Assembly (NCBI RefSeq): GCF_009861505.1
Contig: NZ_WTFT01000003.1
Location: forward strand, 209,384-273,383
From: Pseudomonas izuensis
GTDB lineage: Bacteria; Pseudomonadota; Gammaproteobacteria; Pseudomonadales; Pseudomonadaceae
Length of the DNA stretch: 64,000 nt
Reading direction: 5' to 3'
Below, piece after piece: positions 18,591 to 26,386 of this stretch. A program made the position numbers and the translations under genes. Under the pieces are notes generated by a model, which was not told the DNA's origin, made no database searches, and saw nothing but the letters and a program-made list of their open reading frames with translations. Numbering within the stretch: the first letter of the stretch is position 1; each line of letters begins with the position of its first letter.

Positions 18591-18809
18591 ATGCCAGCTC
18601 TCTATGTGATGATCCCGGCCGCGCTGCTGATCGTGGCCATCGCTATCTACATCTTCTTCTGGGCGGTCGACAGCGGTCAGTACGACGATCTGGACGGCCC
18701 GGCCCATAGCATCCTGTTCGACGATCAGGACCCGAACCACACCGCGGCCGTCGACGAGGCCAGCGGCCATCCGGCCAAACCCGACGACAAGGCCCCGCCC
18801 CATGCTTGA
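18591..18809 (+). CDS. ccoS: cbb3 oxidase maturation protein CcoS
   Basis: A 72-residue protein with one N-terminal helix (about residues 3-22, then FFWAVDSGQYDDLDGPA). The FFWAVDSGQYDDL motif is diagnostic of CcoS, which is needed for cofactor insertion into CcoN. Start at 18591 (MPALYVMIP) follows a GGAG site. Its end overlaps the next gene by 8 bases. Confidence 0.94.
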   Translation: MPALYVMIPAALLIVAIAIYIFFWAVDSGQYDDLDGPAHSILFDDQDPNHTAAVDEASGHPAKPDDKAPPHA

Positions 18810-19485
18810 ATTGGCGCCATTGCTGGTGTCTGCGGTGATTCTCGGCCTGCTCGGTGGCGGGCACTGCCTGGGCATGTGCGGCGGCTTGATGGGCGCGCTG
18901 ACCTTGGCGATTCCCAAGGAACAACGCAGTCGTCGCTTTCGCCTGCTGCTGGCCTACAACCTCGGGCGAATCCTCAGCTATGCCGCCGCCGGCCTGCTGA
19001 TCGGTCTCGCTGGCTGGGCGGTGGCCAATAGCCCGGCGGCGCTGTTCATGCGCGTGCTCGCCGGATTGCTATTGATCGCCATGGGCCTGTACCTGGCAGG
19101 TTGGTGGAGTGGCCTGACGCGTATCGAAAGCCTGGGTCGCGGCCTATGGCGGCATATCCAGCCAGTGGCCAACAAACTGCTGCCGGTGTCGAGTATCCCC
19201 CGCGCACTATTGCTGGGCTCGCTTTGGGGCTGGCTACCCTGCGGCCTGGTTTACAGCACGCTGTTATGGTCGGCCAGCCAGGGCAATGCGCTGGACAGCG
19301 CACTGCTGATGCTGGCATTCGGCATCGGCACCTGGCCGGTCCTGCTTGCCACCGGGCTGGCAGCGGAGCGGGTGACGGCGCTGTTGCGCAAGCGCAGCGT
19401 GCGCATGACCGGTGGGTTGCTGGTGATGGTGTTCGGTATCTGGACCTTGCCGGGACCGCACCAGCATTGGCTCATGGGGCATTAG
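18802..19485 (+). CDS. TauE/SafE-like (UreH-like) membrane protein
   Basis: A 227-residue integral membrane protein with about six hydrophobic segments. The N-terminal helix carries GGGHCLGMCGGLMGAL (residues 16-31), a Cys-x3-Cys pair typical of the UreH-like branch of the TauE/SafE superfamily. Overlapping ccoS by 8 bases, it is clearly co-transcribed with ccoGHIS, and the same gene follows ccoS in other pseudomonads. Its place suggests a role in metal, haem or thiol handling for cbb3 assembly, but the sulfite-exporter name would be misleading. Function inferred from context only. Confidence 0.85.
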   Translation: MLELAPLLVSAVILGLLGGGHCLGMCGGLMGALTLAIPKEQRSRRFRLLLAYNLGRILSYAAAGLLIGLAGWAVANSPAALFMRVLAGLLLIAMGLYLAGWWSGLTRIESLGRGLWRHIQPVANKLLPVSSIPRALLLGSLWGWLPCGLVYSTLLWSASQGNALDSALLMLAFGIGTWPVLLATGLAAERVTALLRKRSVRMTGGLLVMVFGIWTLPGPHQHWLMGH

Positions 19486-19499
19486 ATCGGCGGTGTCTT

Positions 19500-19565
19500 C
19501 TTCGCGAGCAGGCTCGCACACATTTGGAATGCGCTCCCCCTGTGGGAGCGAGCCTGCTCGCGAAG
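19500..19565. repeat. REP inverted pair (CGAGCAGGCTCGC type), asymmetric
   Basis: The right arm (ends 19565) has the full CTGTGGGAGCGAGCCTGCTC form. The left arm keeps only CTTCGCGAGCAGGCTCGC and has lost the CTCCCACAG end. Confidence 0.8.
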
Positions 19566-19596
19566 AGGCCCGCACAAACAACACAAATACCGACCC

Positions 19597-19638
19597 TTGA
19601 TGCAAATCAAGATCCCCAAATGTCACCCCCCCTAGACT
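19597..19638 (+). promoter_or_regulatory. ANR-dependent class II promoter of hemN
   Basis: TTGATGCAAATCAA (19597-19610) matches the ANR consensus at 10 of 10 positions. A -10-like TAGACT at 19633-19638 predicts a start near 19645, putting the box centre at about -41.5, the classic activating position. This supports anaerobic or microaerobic induction of hemN. Confidence 0.85.
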
Positions 19639-19674
19639 GGCCAGCACCGCCAGCCCAATCCGGGGGATGCCCGC

Positions 19675-21060
19675 ATGATGCTCGACGCCATTCGTTGGGA
19701 TACCGATCTGATCCGCCGTTATGACCTGGCGGGACCGCGCTACACCTCCTACCCGACCGCCGTGCAATTCAATGGGCAGGTCGGCACCTTCGATCTGTTT
19801 CACGCCCTGCGCGAGAGCCGCAAGGCCCTGCGCCCGTTGTCGCTGTATGTGCACGTGCCGTTCTGCGCGAACATTTGCTACTACTGCGCCTGCAACAAAG
19901 TCATCACCAAGGATCGCGGCCGCGCCCTGCCCTACCTGCAACGCCTGGAACACGAAATCCAGCTGATCGCCTGTCACCTCGACCCCGCGCAAAAGGTCGA
20001 GCAACTGCACTTCGGCGGCGGCACACCGACCTTTCTCAGCCACGACGAGTTGCGTCAGCTGATGGCGCACCTGCGCAAGCATTTCAATTTGTTGGACGAC
20101 GATTCCGGCGATTACGGTATCGAAATCGACCCCCGTGAAGCCGATTGGTCGACCATGGGCCTGTTGCGCGAGCTGGGGTTCAATCGGGTCAGCATCGGCC
20201 TGCAGGATCTCGACCCCGCCGTACAACGCGCGGTCAATCGCCTGCAAAGCCTGGAGGAAACCCGCGCGGTGATCGACGCCGCCCGCACCCTGCAATTCCG
20301 TTCGATCAACATCGACCTGATCTACGGCTTGCCGAGACAAACCCCGGACAACTTCGCCCGCACCGTCGAAGAGGTCATCCGCCTGCAACCGGACCGGCTC
20401 TCGGTATTCAACTACGCGCACCTGCCAGAACGCTTCATGCCGCAACGGCGGATCGACGGTGATGAATTGCCAACACCGGCGCAGAAACTGGAAATGCTGC
20501 AACGCACCATCGAGCAACTGACCGCCGCCGGTTACCGCTACATCGGCATGGATCACTTCGCCCTGCCCGACGATGAGCTGGCGATTGCCCAGGAGGAATC
20601 GACCCTGCAACGCAACTTTCAGGGTTACACCACCCACGGGCATTGCGATCTGATCGGGTTGGGCGTATCGGCGATCAGCCAGATCGGCGACTTGTATTGC
20701 CAGAACAGCAGTGACTTGAACGAGTATCAGAACAGCTTGGCCTCTGCACAATTGGCCACCCGTCGCGGCTTGTCGTGCAACGGCGATGACCGAATCCGGC
20801 GTGCGGTCATTCAGCAATTGATCTGCAATTTCAGCCTGGAATTCGCCCAGATCGAACACGCCTTCAACATCGATTTTCAAGGCTATTTCGGCGAACTTTG
20901 GCCGCAATTGCAACGCATGGCCAAGGACGGCCTGATTGAGCTGGAGCGCGAAAGAATCAGCGTGCTGCCGGCCGGGCGCTTGCTGGTGCGCTCGGTGTGC
21001 ATGGTGTTCGATGCGTACCTGGAACAACACAGCCACCAACGGTTTTCACGGGTGATCTAA
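19675..21060 (+). CDS. hemN: Oxygen-independent coproporphyrinogen III oxidase
   Basis: A 461-residue cytoplasmic radical-SAM enzyme converting coproporphyrinogen III to protoporphyrinogen IX without O2, so haem for cbb3 can be made at low oxygen. The 4Fe-4S Cys residues are Cys64, Cys68 and Cys71 in [11 protein letters not shown], with the extra HemN Cys at 73. GGGTPT follows. The start is one of two tandem ATGs (19675 or 19678). A perfect ANR box drives it, and anr itself is the next gene. Confidence 0.95.
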   Translation: MMLDAIRWDTDLIRRYDLAGPRYTSYPTAVQFNGQVGTFDLFHALRESRKALRPLSLYVHVPFCANICYYCACNKVITKDRGRALPYLQRLEHEIQLIACHLDPAQKVEQLHFGGGTPTFLSHDELRQLMAHLRKHFNLLDDDSGDYGIEIDPREADWSTMGLLRELGFNRVSIGLQDLDPAVQRAVNRLQSLEETRAVIDAARTLQFRSINIDLIYGLPRQTPDNFARTVEEVIRLQPDRLSVFNYAHLPERFMPQRRIDGDELPTPAQKLEMLQRTIEQLTAAGYRYIGMDHFALPDDELAIAQEESTLQRNFQGYTTHGHCDLIGLGVSAISQIGDLYCQNSSDLNEYQNSLASAQLATRRGLSCNGDDRIRRAVIQQLICNFSLEFAQIEHAFNIDFQGYFGELWPQLQRMAKDGLIELERERISVLPAGRLLVRSVCMVFDAYLEQHSHQRFSRVI

Positions 21061-21151
21061 CGGTGCGACAAATCCGCCATGCGCTGGTCTCAACGTCCTC
21101 CAGTGGGTTACCCTTACATCTTATGTGTGTTTTCCCACAAGGATTGAAGAA

Positions 21152-21886
21152 ATGTCCGAGCCAGTAAAACTGCGCACTCATAACCAGGCCCATTGCAAGG
21201 ATTGCAGCCTGGCCCCGCTGTGTTTGCCGCTTTCGCTGAATCTGGAAGACATGGACGCGCTGGACGACATCGTCAAACGTGGCCGCCCGCTGAAAAAGGG
21301 AGAGTTTCTGTTCCGTCAGGGTGACACGTTCGACTCCGTTTACGCGGTACGCTCCGGCGCACTCAAGACCTTCAACCTGAGCGATGCCGGCGAAGAACAG
21401 CTCACCGGTTTCCATCTGCCAAGCGAACTGGTCGGGTTGTCGGGCATGGACACCGAAAAACATCCGGTGTCGGCACAAGCGCTGGAAACCACGTCGGTGT
21501 GTGAAATCCCCTTCGAACGCCTCGACGAACTGGCCCTGCAATTGCCGCAGCTGCGCCGTCAGTTGATGCGGGTGATGAGCCGTGAGATTCGTGACGATCA
21601 ACAGATGATGTTGTTGCTGTCGAAAAAAACGGCCGACGAGCGCATCGCCACTTTCCTGGTTAACCTGTCGGCACGTTTCCGCGCCCGGGGTTTCTCGGCC
21701 AATCAATTCCGCCTGAGCATGTCGCGCAACGAAATCGGCAACTACCTGGGTCTGGCGGTGGAAACCGTGTCGCGGGTGTTCACGCGCTTCCAGCAGAACG
21801 AACTGATTGCCGCCGAAGGCAAGGAAATCCGCATCCTTGACCCGATCCAGCTGTGTGCGCTGGCCGGCGGTTCCATCGAAGGCTGA
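21152..21886 (+). CDS. anr: Anaerobic regulator Anr (FNR/CRP family)
   Basis: A 244-residue oxygen-sensing transcription factor. N-terminal Cys15, Cys18 and Cys24 plus Cys117 are the expected ligands of the 4Fe-4S cluster. A cyclic-nucleotide-like domain and dimer helix follow. The C-terminal helix-turn-helix ([18 protein letters not shown]) keeps the E-x2-S-R recognition residues that read TTGAT half-sites. The start at 21152 has AAGGA and GAAG upstream. Likely targets in this window are hemN, ccoN2 and perhaps ccoG. Confidence 0.96.
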   Translation: MSEPVKLRTHNQAHCKDCSLAPLCLPLSLNLEDMDALDDIVKRGRPLKKGEFLFRQGDTFDSVYAVRSGALKTFNLSDAGEEQLTGFHLPSELVGLSGMDTEKHPVSAQALETTSVCEIPFERLDELALQLPQLRRQLMRVMSREIRDDQQMMLLLSKKTADERIATFLVNLSARFRARGFSANQFRLSMSRNEIGNYLGLAVETVSRVFTRFQQNELIAAEGKEIRILDPIQLCALAGGSIEG

Positions 21887-21897
21887 TTCAAGCGATT

Positions 21898-21932
21898 GCG
21901 GCTGAGCGAAACGGTTCAGCCGCCGTTATAAT
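21898..21932 (+). promoter_or_regulatory. Hairpin after anr and -10 box of apt
   Basis: An 8-bp stem (GCGGCTGA / TCAGCCGC, 21898-21923) follows the anr stop and is succeeded at once by a perfect TATAAT (21927-21932), which predicts an apt start near 21939. No good -35 element is spaced from it, so the hairpin and promoter may interact. Confidence 0.5.
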
Positions 21933-21966
21933 GCGTCGTTTGCAGCCCTGCCAGGACACCCCGACG

Positions 21967-22515
21967 ATGGTCTTCGACTCCTTCGACATCAAATCCCTCA
22001 TCCGCCCCGTGATCGACTTTCCCAAGCCGGGCGTGATTTTTCGCGACATCACTCCGTTGTTCCAGTCGCCCACGGCCCTGCGCCTGGTGATGGACAGCTT
22101 CGCCCATCGTTATGTCGAAGCCGACTTCACCCACATCGGCGCCATGGATGCCCGTGGCTTCCTGATCGGTTCGGTGCTGGCTTATCAATTGAATAAACCG
22201 CTGGTGCTGTTTCGCAAGCAAGGCAAGCTGCCGGCCGATGTCCTGGCCGAAGGCTATGCGACCGAGTACGGCGAAGCTTTCCTCGAAGTACACGCCGACA
22301 GCCTGTGCGAAGGCGATTCGGTGGTGATGTTCGATGACCTGATCGCCACGGGCGGTACCCTGATTGCCGCGGCGAACCTGATTCGACGCATGGGCGCCCG
22401 GGTTCATGAAGCGGCGGCGATCATCGACTTGCCGGAATTGGGCGGATCGCAGCGGCTGGAAGACATGGGCATTCCGACGTTTTGCCTGACGCAGTTTGCG
22501 CTGACCGATATGTAA
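21967..22515 (+). CDS. apt: Adenine phosphoribosyltransferase
   Basis: A 182-residue cytoplasmic salvage enzyme making AMP from adenine and PRPP. The PRPP loop [14 protein letters not shown] is at residues 119-132, and the DARGFLIG and FRKQGKLP segments are typical. Start at 21967 ([10 protein letters not shown]) gives the family length; the longer frame from 21853 would overlap anr. Confidence 0.96.
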   Translation: MVFDSFDIKSLIRPVIDFPKPGVIFRDITPLFQSPTALRLVMDSFAHRYVEADFTHIGAMDARGFLIGSVLAYQLNKPLVLFRKQGKLPADVLAEGYATEYGEAFLEVHADSLCEGDSVVMFDDLIATGGTLIAAANLIRRMGARVHEAAAIIDLPELGGSQRLEDMGIPTFCLTQFALTDM

Positions 22516-22536
22516 GTAGCGTCTGTACTGACGCCT

Positions 22537-22624
22537 TCGCTGGCAAGCCAGCTCCCACAGGATCTGCGGCGTGCACAAATTTTGTGCACAGCAGAGAACA
22601 CTGTGGGAGCTGGCTTGCCAGCGA
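22537..22624. repeat. REP inverted pair (CTGGCAAGCCAGCTC type) with palindromic spacer
   Basis: Perfect 24-nt inverted arms at 22537-22560 and 22601-22624, between convergent apt and the acyl-CoA dehydrogenase. The 40-base spacer contains a palindrome, GTGCACAAATTTTGTGCAC (22571-22589). Confidence 0.88.
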
Positions 22625-22650
22625 TAGCGTCAGCAGCTACACCACAGAAC

Positions 22651-23799
22651 TCAAAGCCCCATCTGCTTGCTGATGATCTCGTTCATCACTTCCCGCGTCC
22701 CGCCTCCGATCGACAGAATCCGGTTATCGCGGTACAGCCGCTCTACCAGGCTGTCCCTCATGTAACCCAAGCCACCCAGTATCTGCACGGCATCCGTGGT
22801 AATCCTGTCCGCCGTGTCGGTGGCAAAATTCTTGGCCATGGAAATTTCCTTGATCACACTCTGGCCCGCGGCCATTTTCGCCGCCTGCCGGTAGGTGAAT
22901 TCCCTTGAGACTTCCAGTTCGGTGGCCATTTCGGCGAGGCGGTGCTTGATCACCTGGAACTTGCCGATGGGTTTGCCGAACGCTTCACGCGCTCGCGCCC
23001 ATTTCAGGCTTTCCTCCAGGGCGAGCTGCGCTGTCATATTGGCCATCAGGGCCAATGCCAGGCGTTCGCTCTGGAAGTTGCCCATGATGCAGGCGAAGCC
23101 CATGTTCTCGCCGCCAATCAGATTGCCTACAGGCACCCGGCAGTCATCGAAGAACAGTTCAGCGGTATCGGACGCCCACCAACCCATTTTCTTCAGTTGC
23201 CGCCCGACGGTGAAACCGGGGGTGCCCTTCTCGATCAACAACAGGCTGACATCCGCGAAACCCGGCTCACCGGTGCGTACCGCGACCGTATAGTAGTCCG
23301 CGCGCACGCCACTGGTGATGAAGGTTTTGCTGCCGCTGACCCGGTAAAATTCGCCATCACGCACGGCGCGGGTTTGCAGGTTGGCGACGTCGGAACCGCC
23401 GCCGGGTTCGGTGACGGCCAGGGCGCTGATTTTTTCGCCCGACAACACCTGCGGCACGACCCGCTCACGGACTTCAGGCCTGGCCCATTTAAGAATCGGC
23501 GGCAGACCGATGTCCAACGACCCGAGCCCTGCCACCAGACCACCCGAACCACAACGCATCAACTCTTCGCTGGCGGCGATCTTGGCGAACAGATCGCCTT
23601 CGTGGCTCCCGCCGAGCGCTTCCGGGTAGCCGATACCCAGAATCCCCGCCGCGCCGGCCTTGAGGTAGAGCTCACGGGGAAAGCTTTCGGCTTCTTCCCA
23701 CTCGTCAATGTCCGGAAGAATCTCGCGCTCGACGAAACGTCTGACGCTGTCGCGGATCAATTGGTGGCTGGGGTCGAAGTATTCCTGAAAGGCAGGCAT
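22651..23799 (-). CDS. Acyl-CoA dehydrogenase family protein
   Basis: A 382-residue FAD enzyme that introduces a C2-C3 double bond in an acyl-CoA thioester. FAD and substrate motifs include ALAVTEPGGGSDVANL and KTFITSGVRADYYTVAVRT. The position of the MCAD-type catalytic Glu reads SIGGGTREV (Gly instead of Glu), while FQSERLALAL carries a Glu where isovaleryl- and long-chain acyl-CoA dehydrogenases have theirs. This suggests a branched or long acyl substrate, such as the citronellyl-CoA-like group. Start at 23799 (MPAFQEYF) has a GGAG site. No neighbours belong to the same pathway. Confidence 0.92.
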   Translation of the reverse strand: MPAFQEYFDPSHQLIRDSVRRFVEREILPDIDEWEEAESFPRELYLKAGAAGILGIGYPEALGGSHEGDLFAKIAASEELMRCGSGGLVAGLGSLDIGLPPILKWARPEVRERVVPQVLSGEKISALAVTEPGGGSDVANLQTRAVRDGEFYRVSGSKTFITSGVRADYYTVAVRTGEPGFADVSLLLIEKGTPGFTVGRQLKKMGWWASDTAELFFDDCRVPVGNLIGGENMGFACIMGNFQSERLALALMANMTAQLALEESLKWARAREAFGKPIGKFQVIKHRLAEMATELEVSREFTYRQAAKMAAGQSVIKEISMAKNFATDTADRITTDAVQILGGLGYMRDSLVERLYRDNRILSIGGGTREVMNEIISKQMGL

Positions 23800-23892
23800 C
23801 GGCGAACTCCACAAAAGGGGTTCGCCGACGTTAACCGAGCGCTTGCTTGGTTTTCAACAGGATTGTGTGTACCAGGGAGACCGCGGCGCCTG

Positions 23893-23984
23893 CATCGCGA
23901 GCAAGCTTTGCTCCTACAGTTGCGCGTTGTGCCGGAAATTGGCGTCAAACCCAAAACCTGTAGGAGCAAAGCTTGCTCGCGATG
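23893..23984. repeat. REP inverted pair (CGAGCAAGCTTTGCTC type)
   Basis: Perfect 27-nt inverted arms at 23893-23919 and 23958-23984 with core GCGAGCAAGCTTTGCTCCTA, between recR and the acyl-CoA dehydrogenase gene. Confidence 0.88.
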
Positions 23985-24007
23985 GCGTTCTTAAAGACGC
24001 TACAGGA

Positions 24008-24610
24008 CTAGAGAGAAATCGGCTTGCGCCCGGCAAACGAATGCGCCAACGTCCCGCCATCCACCAACTCCAGCTCGCCCCCCAGCGGCACGCCATGGGC
24101 GATGCGCGAAGCGATCAGGCCTTTGCTGCTGAGCAATTGGGCGATGTAATGCGCCGTGGCTTCCCCTTCCACGGTCGGGTTGGTGGCGAGGATCACTTCA
24201 GTGAACGTGCCTGCCTCTTCGATTCGTGCCATCAGTTGTGGAATGCCAATCGCTTCCGGCCCCAGGCCATCGAGTGGCGACAGGTGGCCCTTGAGCACGA
24301 AATAGCGACCGCGGTAACCGGTCTGCTCCACGGCGTAGACATCCATCGGCCCTTCCACCACGCAGAGCAGCGTATCGTCGCGTCGGGTATCGGCGCATTG
24401 CGGGCAGAGGTCATCTTCGGTCAGGGTGCGGCACAAACGGCAGTGACCGACCCCTTCCATGGCCTGGCTCAAGGCCTGGGCCAGTCGCGAGCCGCCGCTG
24501 CGATCGCGCTCGAGCAACTGCAACGCCATGCGCTGGGCGGTTTTCTGACCCACACCCGGCAAAACGCGCAGGGCATCGATCAGTTGGCGAATCAAAGGGC
24601 TGAAGCTCAT
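24008..24610 (-). CDS. recR: Recombination mediator RecR
   Basis: A 200-residue protein of the RecFOR pathway that helps load RecA on gapped DNA. The N-terminal helix-hairpin-helix ([13 protein letters not shown], about 17-29), a C4 zinc site (Cys57, Cys60, Cys69, Cys72) and a Toprim domain ([14 protein letters not shown], from about 82) are all present. The order dnaX-ybaB-recR is conserved, although here a reductase gene lies between ybaB and recR. Confidence 0.96.
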   Translation of the reverse strand: MSFSPLIRQLIDALRVLPGVGQKTAQRMALQLLERDRSGGSRLAQALSQAMEGVGHCRLCRTLTEDDLCPQCADTRRDDTLLCVVEGPMDVYAVEQTGYRGRYFVLKGHLSPLDGLGPEAIGIPQLMARIEEAGTFTEVILATNPTVEGEATAHYIAQLLSSKGLIASRIAHGVPLGGELELVDGGTLAHSFAGRKPISL

Positions 24611-24684
24611 GGGGAAAAATCCGACAAAACAACGAGACGCGGTTTATACCCGCGCCTCTGGTTAGCGTCAAATTGCAGCGGCAA

Positions 24685-25719
24685 TTAGCCCTGGGCGACC
24701 TTAATCACCAGTTTGCCGAAGTTGCGTCCTTCCAGCAGACCGATAAACGCCTGGGGCGCATTCTCCAGACCATTGACCACGTCTTCGCGGAATTTCACCT
24801 TGCCGTCACGCACCCACGGTGCCATGGCGCTGGCGAATTCCGGCTGACGGTCGCCGTAGTCGTCGAACACGATGAAGCCCTGGATCCGCACGCGTTTGGT
24901 CAGCAGCGTGCGCTGCAATTGCGGCAGGCGATCCGGCCCACTTGGCGCTTCGCTGGCGTTGTAGGACGCAATCAGGCCACACAGCGGAATCCGCGCCTTG
25001 GGATTGAGCAGCGGCACCACGGCGTCGAACACCTTGCCACCGACGTTTTCGTAATAGATGTCGATGCCCTTGGGGCACGCCCGGGCCAGTTCATCGGCGA
25101 AATCCGGGCTTCTGTGGTCGATGCAGGCGTCAAAACCCAGCTCTTCAATCACGTAGCGACACTTGTCCGCGCCACCTGCTACGCCAACCACACGCAACCC
25201 CTTGATCTTCGCCACCTGCCCGACCACCGATCCCACGGCACCGGATGCAGCGGCAACCACCAGGGTTTCGCCGGATTTCGGCTGGCCGATGTCCATCAAC
25301 CCCATGTAGGCGGTCATGCCCGGCATGCCCAATACGCCCAGGGCCATCGATGGGCTTGGCAGCGATGACGGGATAGGCATGATGCTGCGGCCATCGTTGA
25401 TGCTGTGGCTTTGCCACCCCGTGGCGCCTACCACCAGATCGCCTTCCTGAAATTTTGGATTGAGCGAGCGCTCGACCCGGCTGACTGCGCCGCCGGTCAT
25501 CACCTCGCCGATTTGCACCGGGGCTGCGTAGGACGGCGCGTCACTCATGCGACCGCGCATGTAGGGGTCCAGCGACAGGTAAAGGGTCTTGAGCAGCACC
25601 TCGCCATCGCTCAGATCGGGCAGCGGGACGCGCTCCAGGCGGAAATTCTCCGGCGTCGGCGCGCCGACCGGGCGCGAGGCCAGGACGATGCGTTGGTTGA
25701 GGGTCATGGGGTCGGACAT
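24685..25719 (-). CDS. NADP-dependent oxidoreductase, CurA/leukotriene-B4 dehydrogenase type
   Basis: A 344-residue zinc-independent medium-chain reductase that probably reduces alpha,beta-unsaturated carbonyl compounds with NADPH. The family segment LYLSLDPYMRGRMSD (about 46-60) and the nucleotide-binding AAASGAVGSVVGQVAKIKG are visible, followed by IDIYYENVGG. Resembles E. coli CurA (YncB). It begins 34 bases upstream of the stop-proximal end of no other pathway gene; it separates ybaB from recR. Confidence 0.9.
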   Translation of the reverse strand: MSDPMTLNQRIVLASRPVGAPTPENFRLERVPLPDLSDGEVLLKTLYLSLDPYMRGRMSDAPSYAAPVQIGEVMTGGAVSRVERSLNPKFQEGDLVVGATGWQSHSINDGRSIMPIPSSLPSPSMALGVLGMPGMTAYMGLMDIGQPKSGETLVVAAASGAVGSVVGQVAKIKGLRVVGVAGGADKCRYVIEELGFDACIDHRSPDFADELARACPKGIDIYYENVGGKVFDAVVPLLNPKARIPLCGLIASYNASEAPSGPDRLPQLQRTLLTKRVRIQGFIVFDDYGDRQPEFASAMAPWVRDGKVKFREDVVNGLENAPQAFIGLLEGRNFGKLVIKVAQG

Positions 25720-25817
25720 GGCGGCGTCTCCTTTGATCGATGAGTTCGGGGGTATAGGGAGCAGACCTTTGTGGCGGTGGTGCGTTCGATGATTCGTCAG
25801 TCATACCGAGTCGACTT

Positions 25818-25885
25818 CATCGCGGGCAAGCCACGCTCCCACAGGATTGAGGTGATCCCTGTGGGAGCCGGGCTTGCCCGCGATG
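25818..25885. repeat. REP inverted pair (GGGCAAGCC type)
   Basis: Inverted arms CATCGCGGGCAAGCCACGCT and its near-complement, which reads GCCGGGCTTGCCCGCGATG on the right, with one diverged position per arm. Upstream of the reductase gene. Confidence 0.82.
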
Positions 25886-25923
25886 GCGTCGGGACAGACG
25901 CCTCAGGCCCAACAGGCAGAAAC

Positions 25924-25954
25924 AAAAATGCCAGGCTCAATGCCTGGCATTTTT
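25924..25954 (-). terminator. Bidirectional-looking terminator after ybaB
   Basis: A 13-bp perfect stem (AAAAATGCCAGGC / GCCTGGCATTTTT) around a 5-base loop lies 30 bases beyond the ybaB stop. T runs occur on both strands. Confidence 0.85.
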
Positions 25955-25983
25955 ATGTAGCCCATCCGACGCGCTTTAGCGAA

Positions 25984-26322
25984 TCAGAATGGCAGTTTCA
26001 TGCCCGGCGGCAGTTGCATGCCAGCGGTCATGCTGCCCATTTTTTCCTGGCTGTTGGCTTCGATCTTGCGCACGGCGTCGTTGACGGCGGCAGCGACCAC
26101 CGCTTCCAGCATTTCCTTGTCGTCTTCGCTCATGCCTTCGAGCAGGCTTGGGTCGATGCTCACGCTCTTGACGTCATGACGACCGGTCATCACCACGGTG
26201 ACCATATCGCCACCGGCCTTACCGGTGACTTCGGCGTTGGCCAGCTCTTCCTGCATCTTGGCCATTTTTTCCTGCATCTGCTGCGCCTGCTTCATCAGGC
26301 CGGCCATGCCACCTTTCATCAT
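25984..26322 (-). CDS. ybaB: Nucleoid-associated protein YbaB/EbfC
   Basis: A 112-residue small DNA-binding protein with an N-terminal Met/Gln/Lys-rich helix ([18 protein letters not shown]) and the [16 protein letters not shown] core. It binds DNA as a dimer and is nearly always adjacent to dnaX. The start is taken as the ATG at 26322, with GAGG 8-11 bases upstream; a GTG 9 bases earlier lies within that ribosome site. Confidence 0.94.
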   Translation of the reverse strand: MMKGGMAGLMKQAQQMQEKMAKMQEELANAEVTGKAGGDMVTVVMTGRHDVKSVSIDPSLLEGMSEDDKEMLEAVVAAAVNDAVRKIEANSQEKMGSMTAGMQLPPGMKLPF

Positions 26323-26386
26323 GGTAATCACCTCAAAAGTACTTGGATCAAAACAGCGCCCGGCGCTTGCCGCCGACCACCTTCAG

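Noticed and set aside
19264..21039. 591-codon open frame antisense to hemN
   Set aside because: Overlaps the full hemN gene and its ANR promoter; no ribosome site or family motif.
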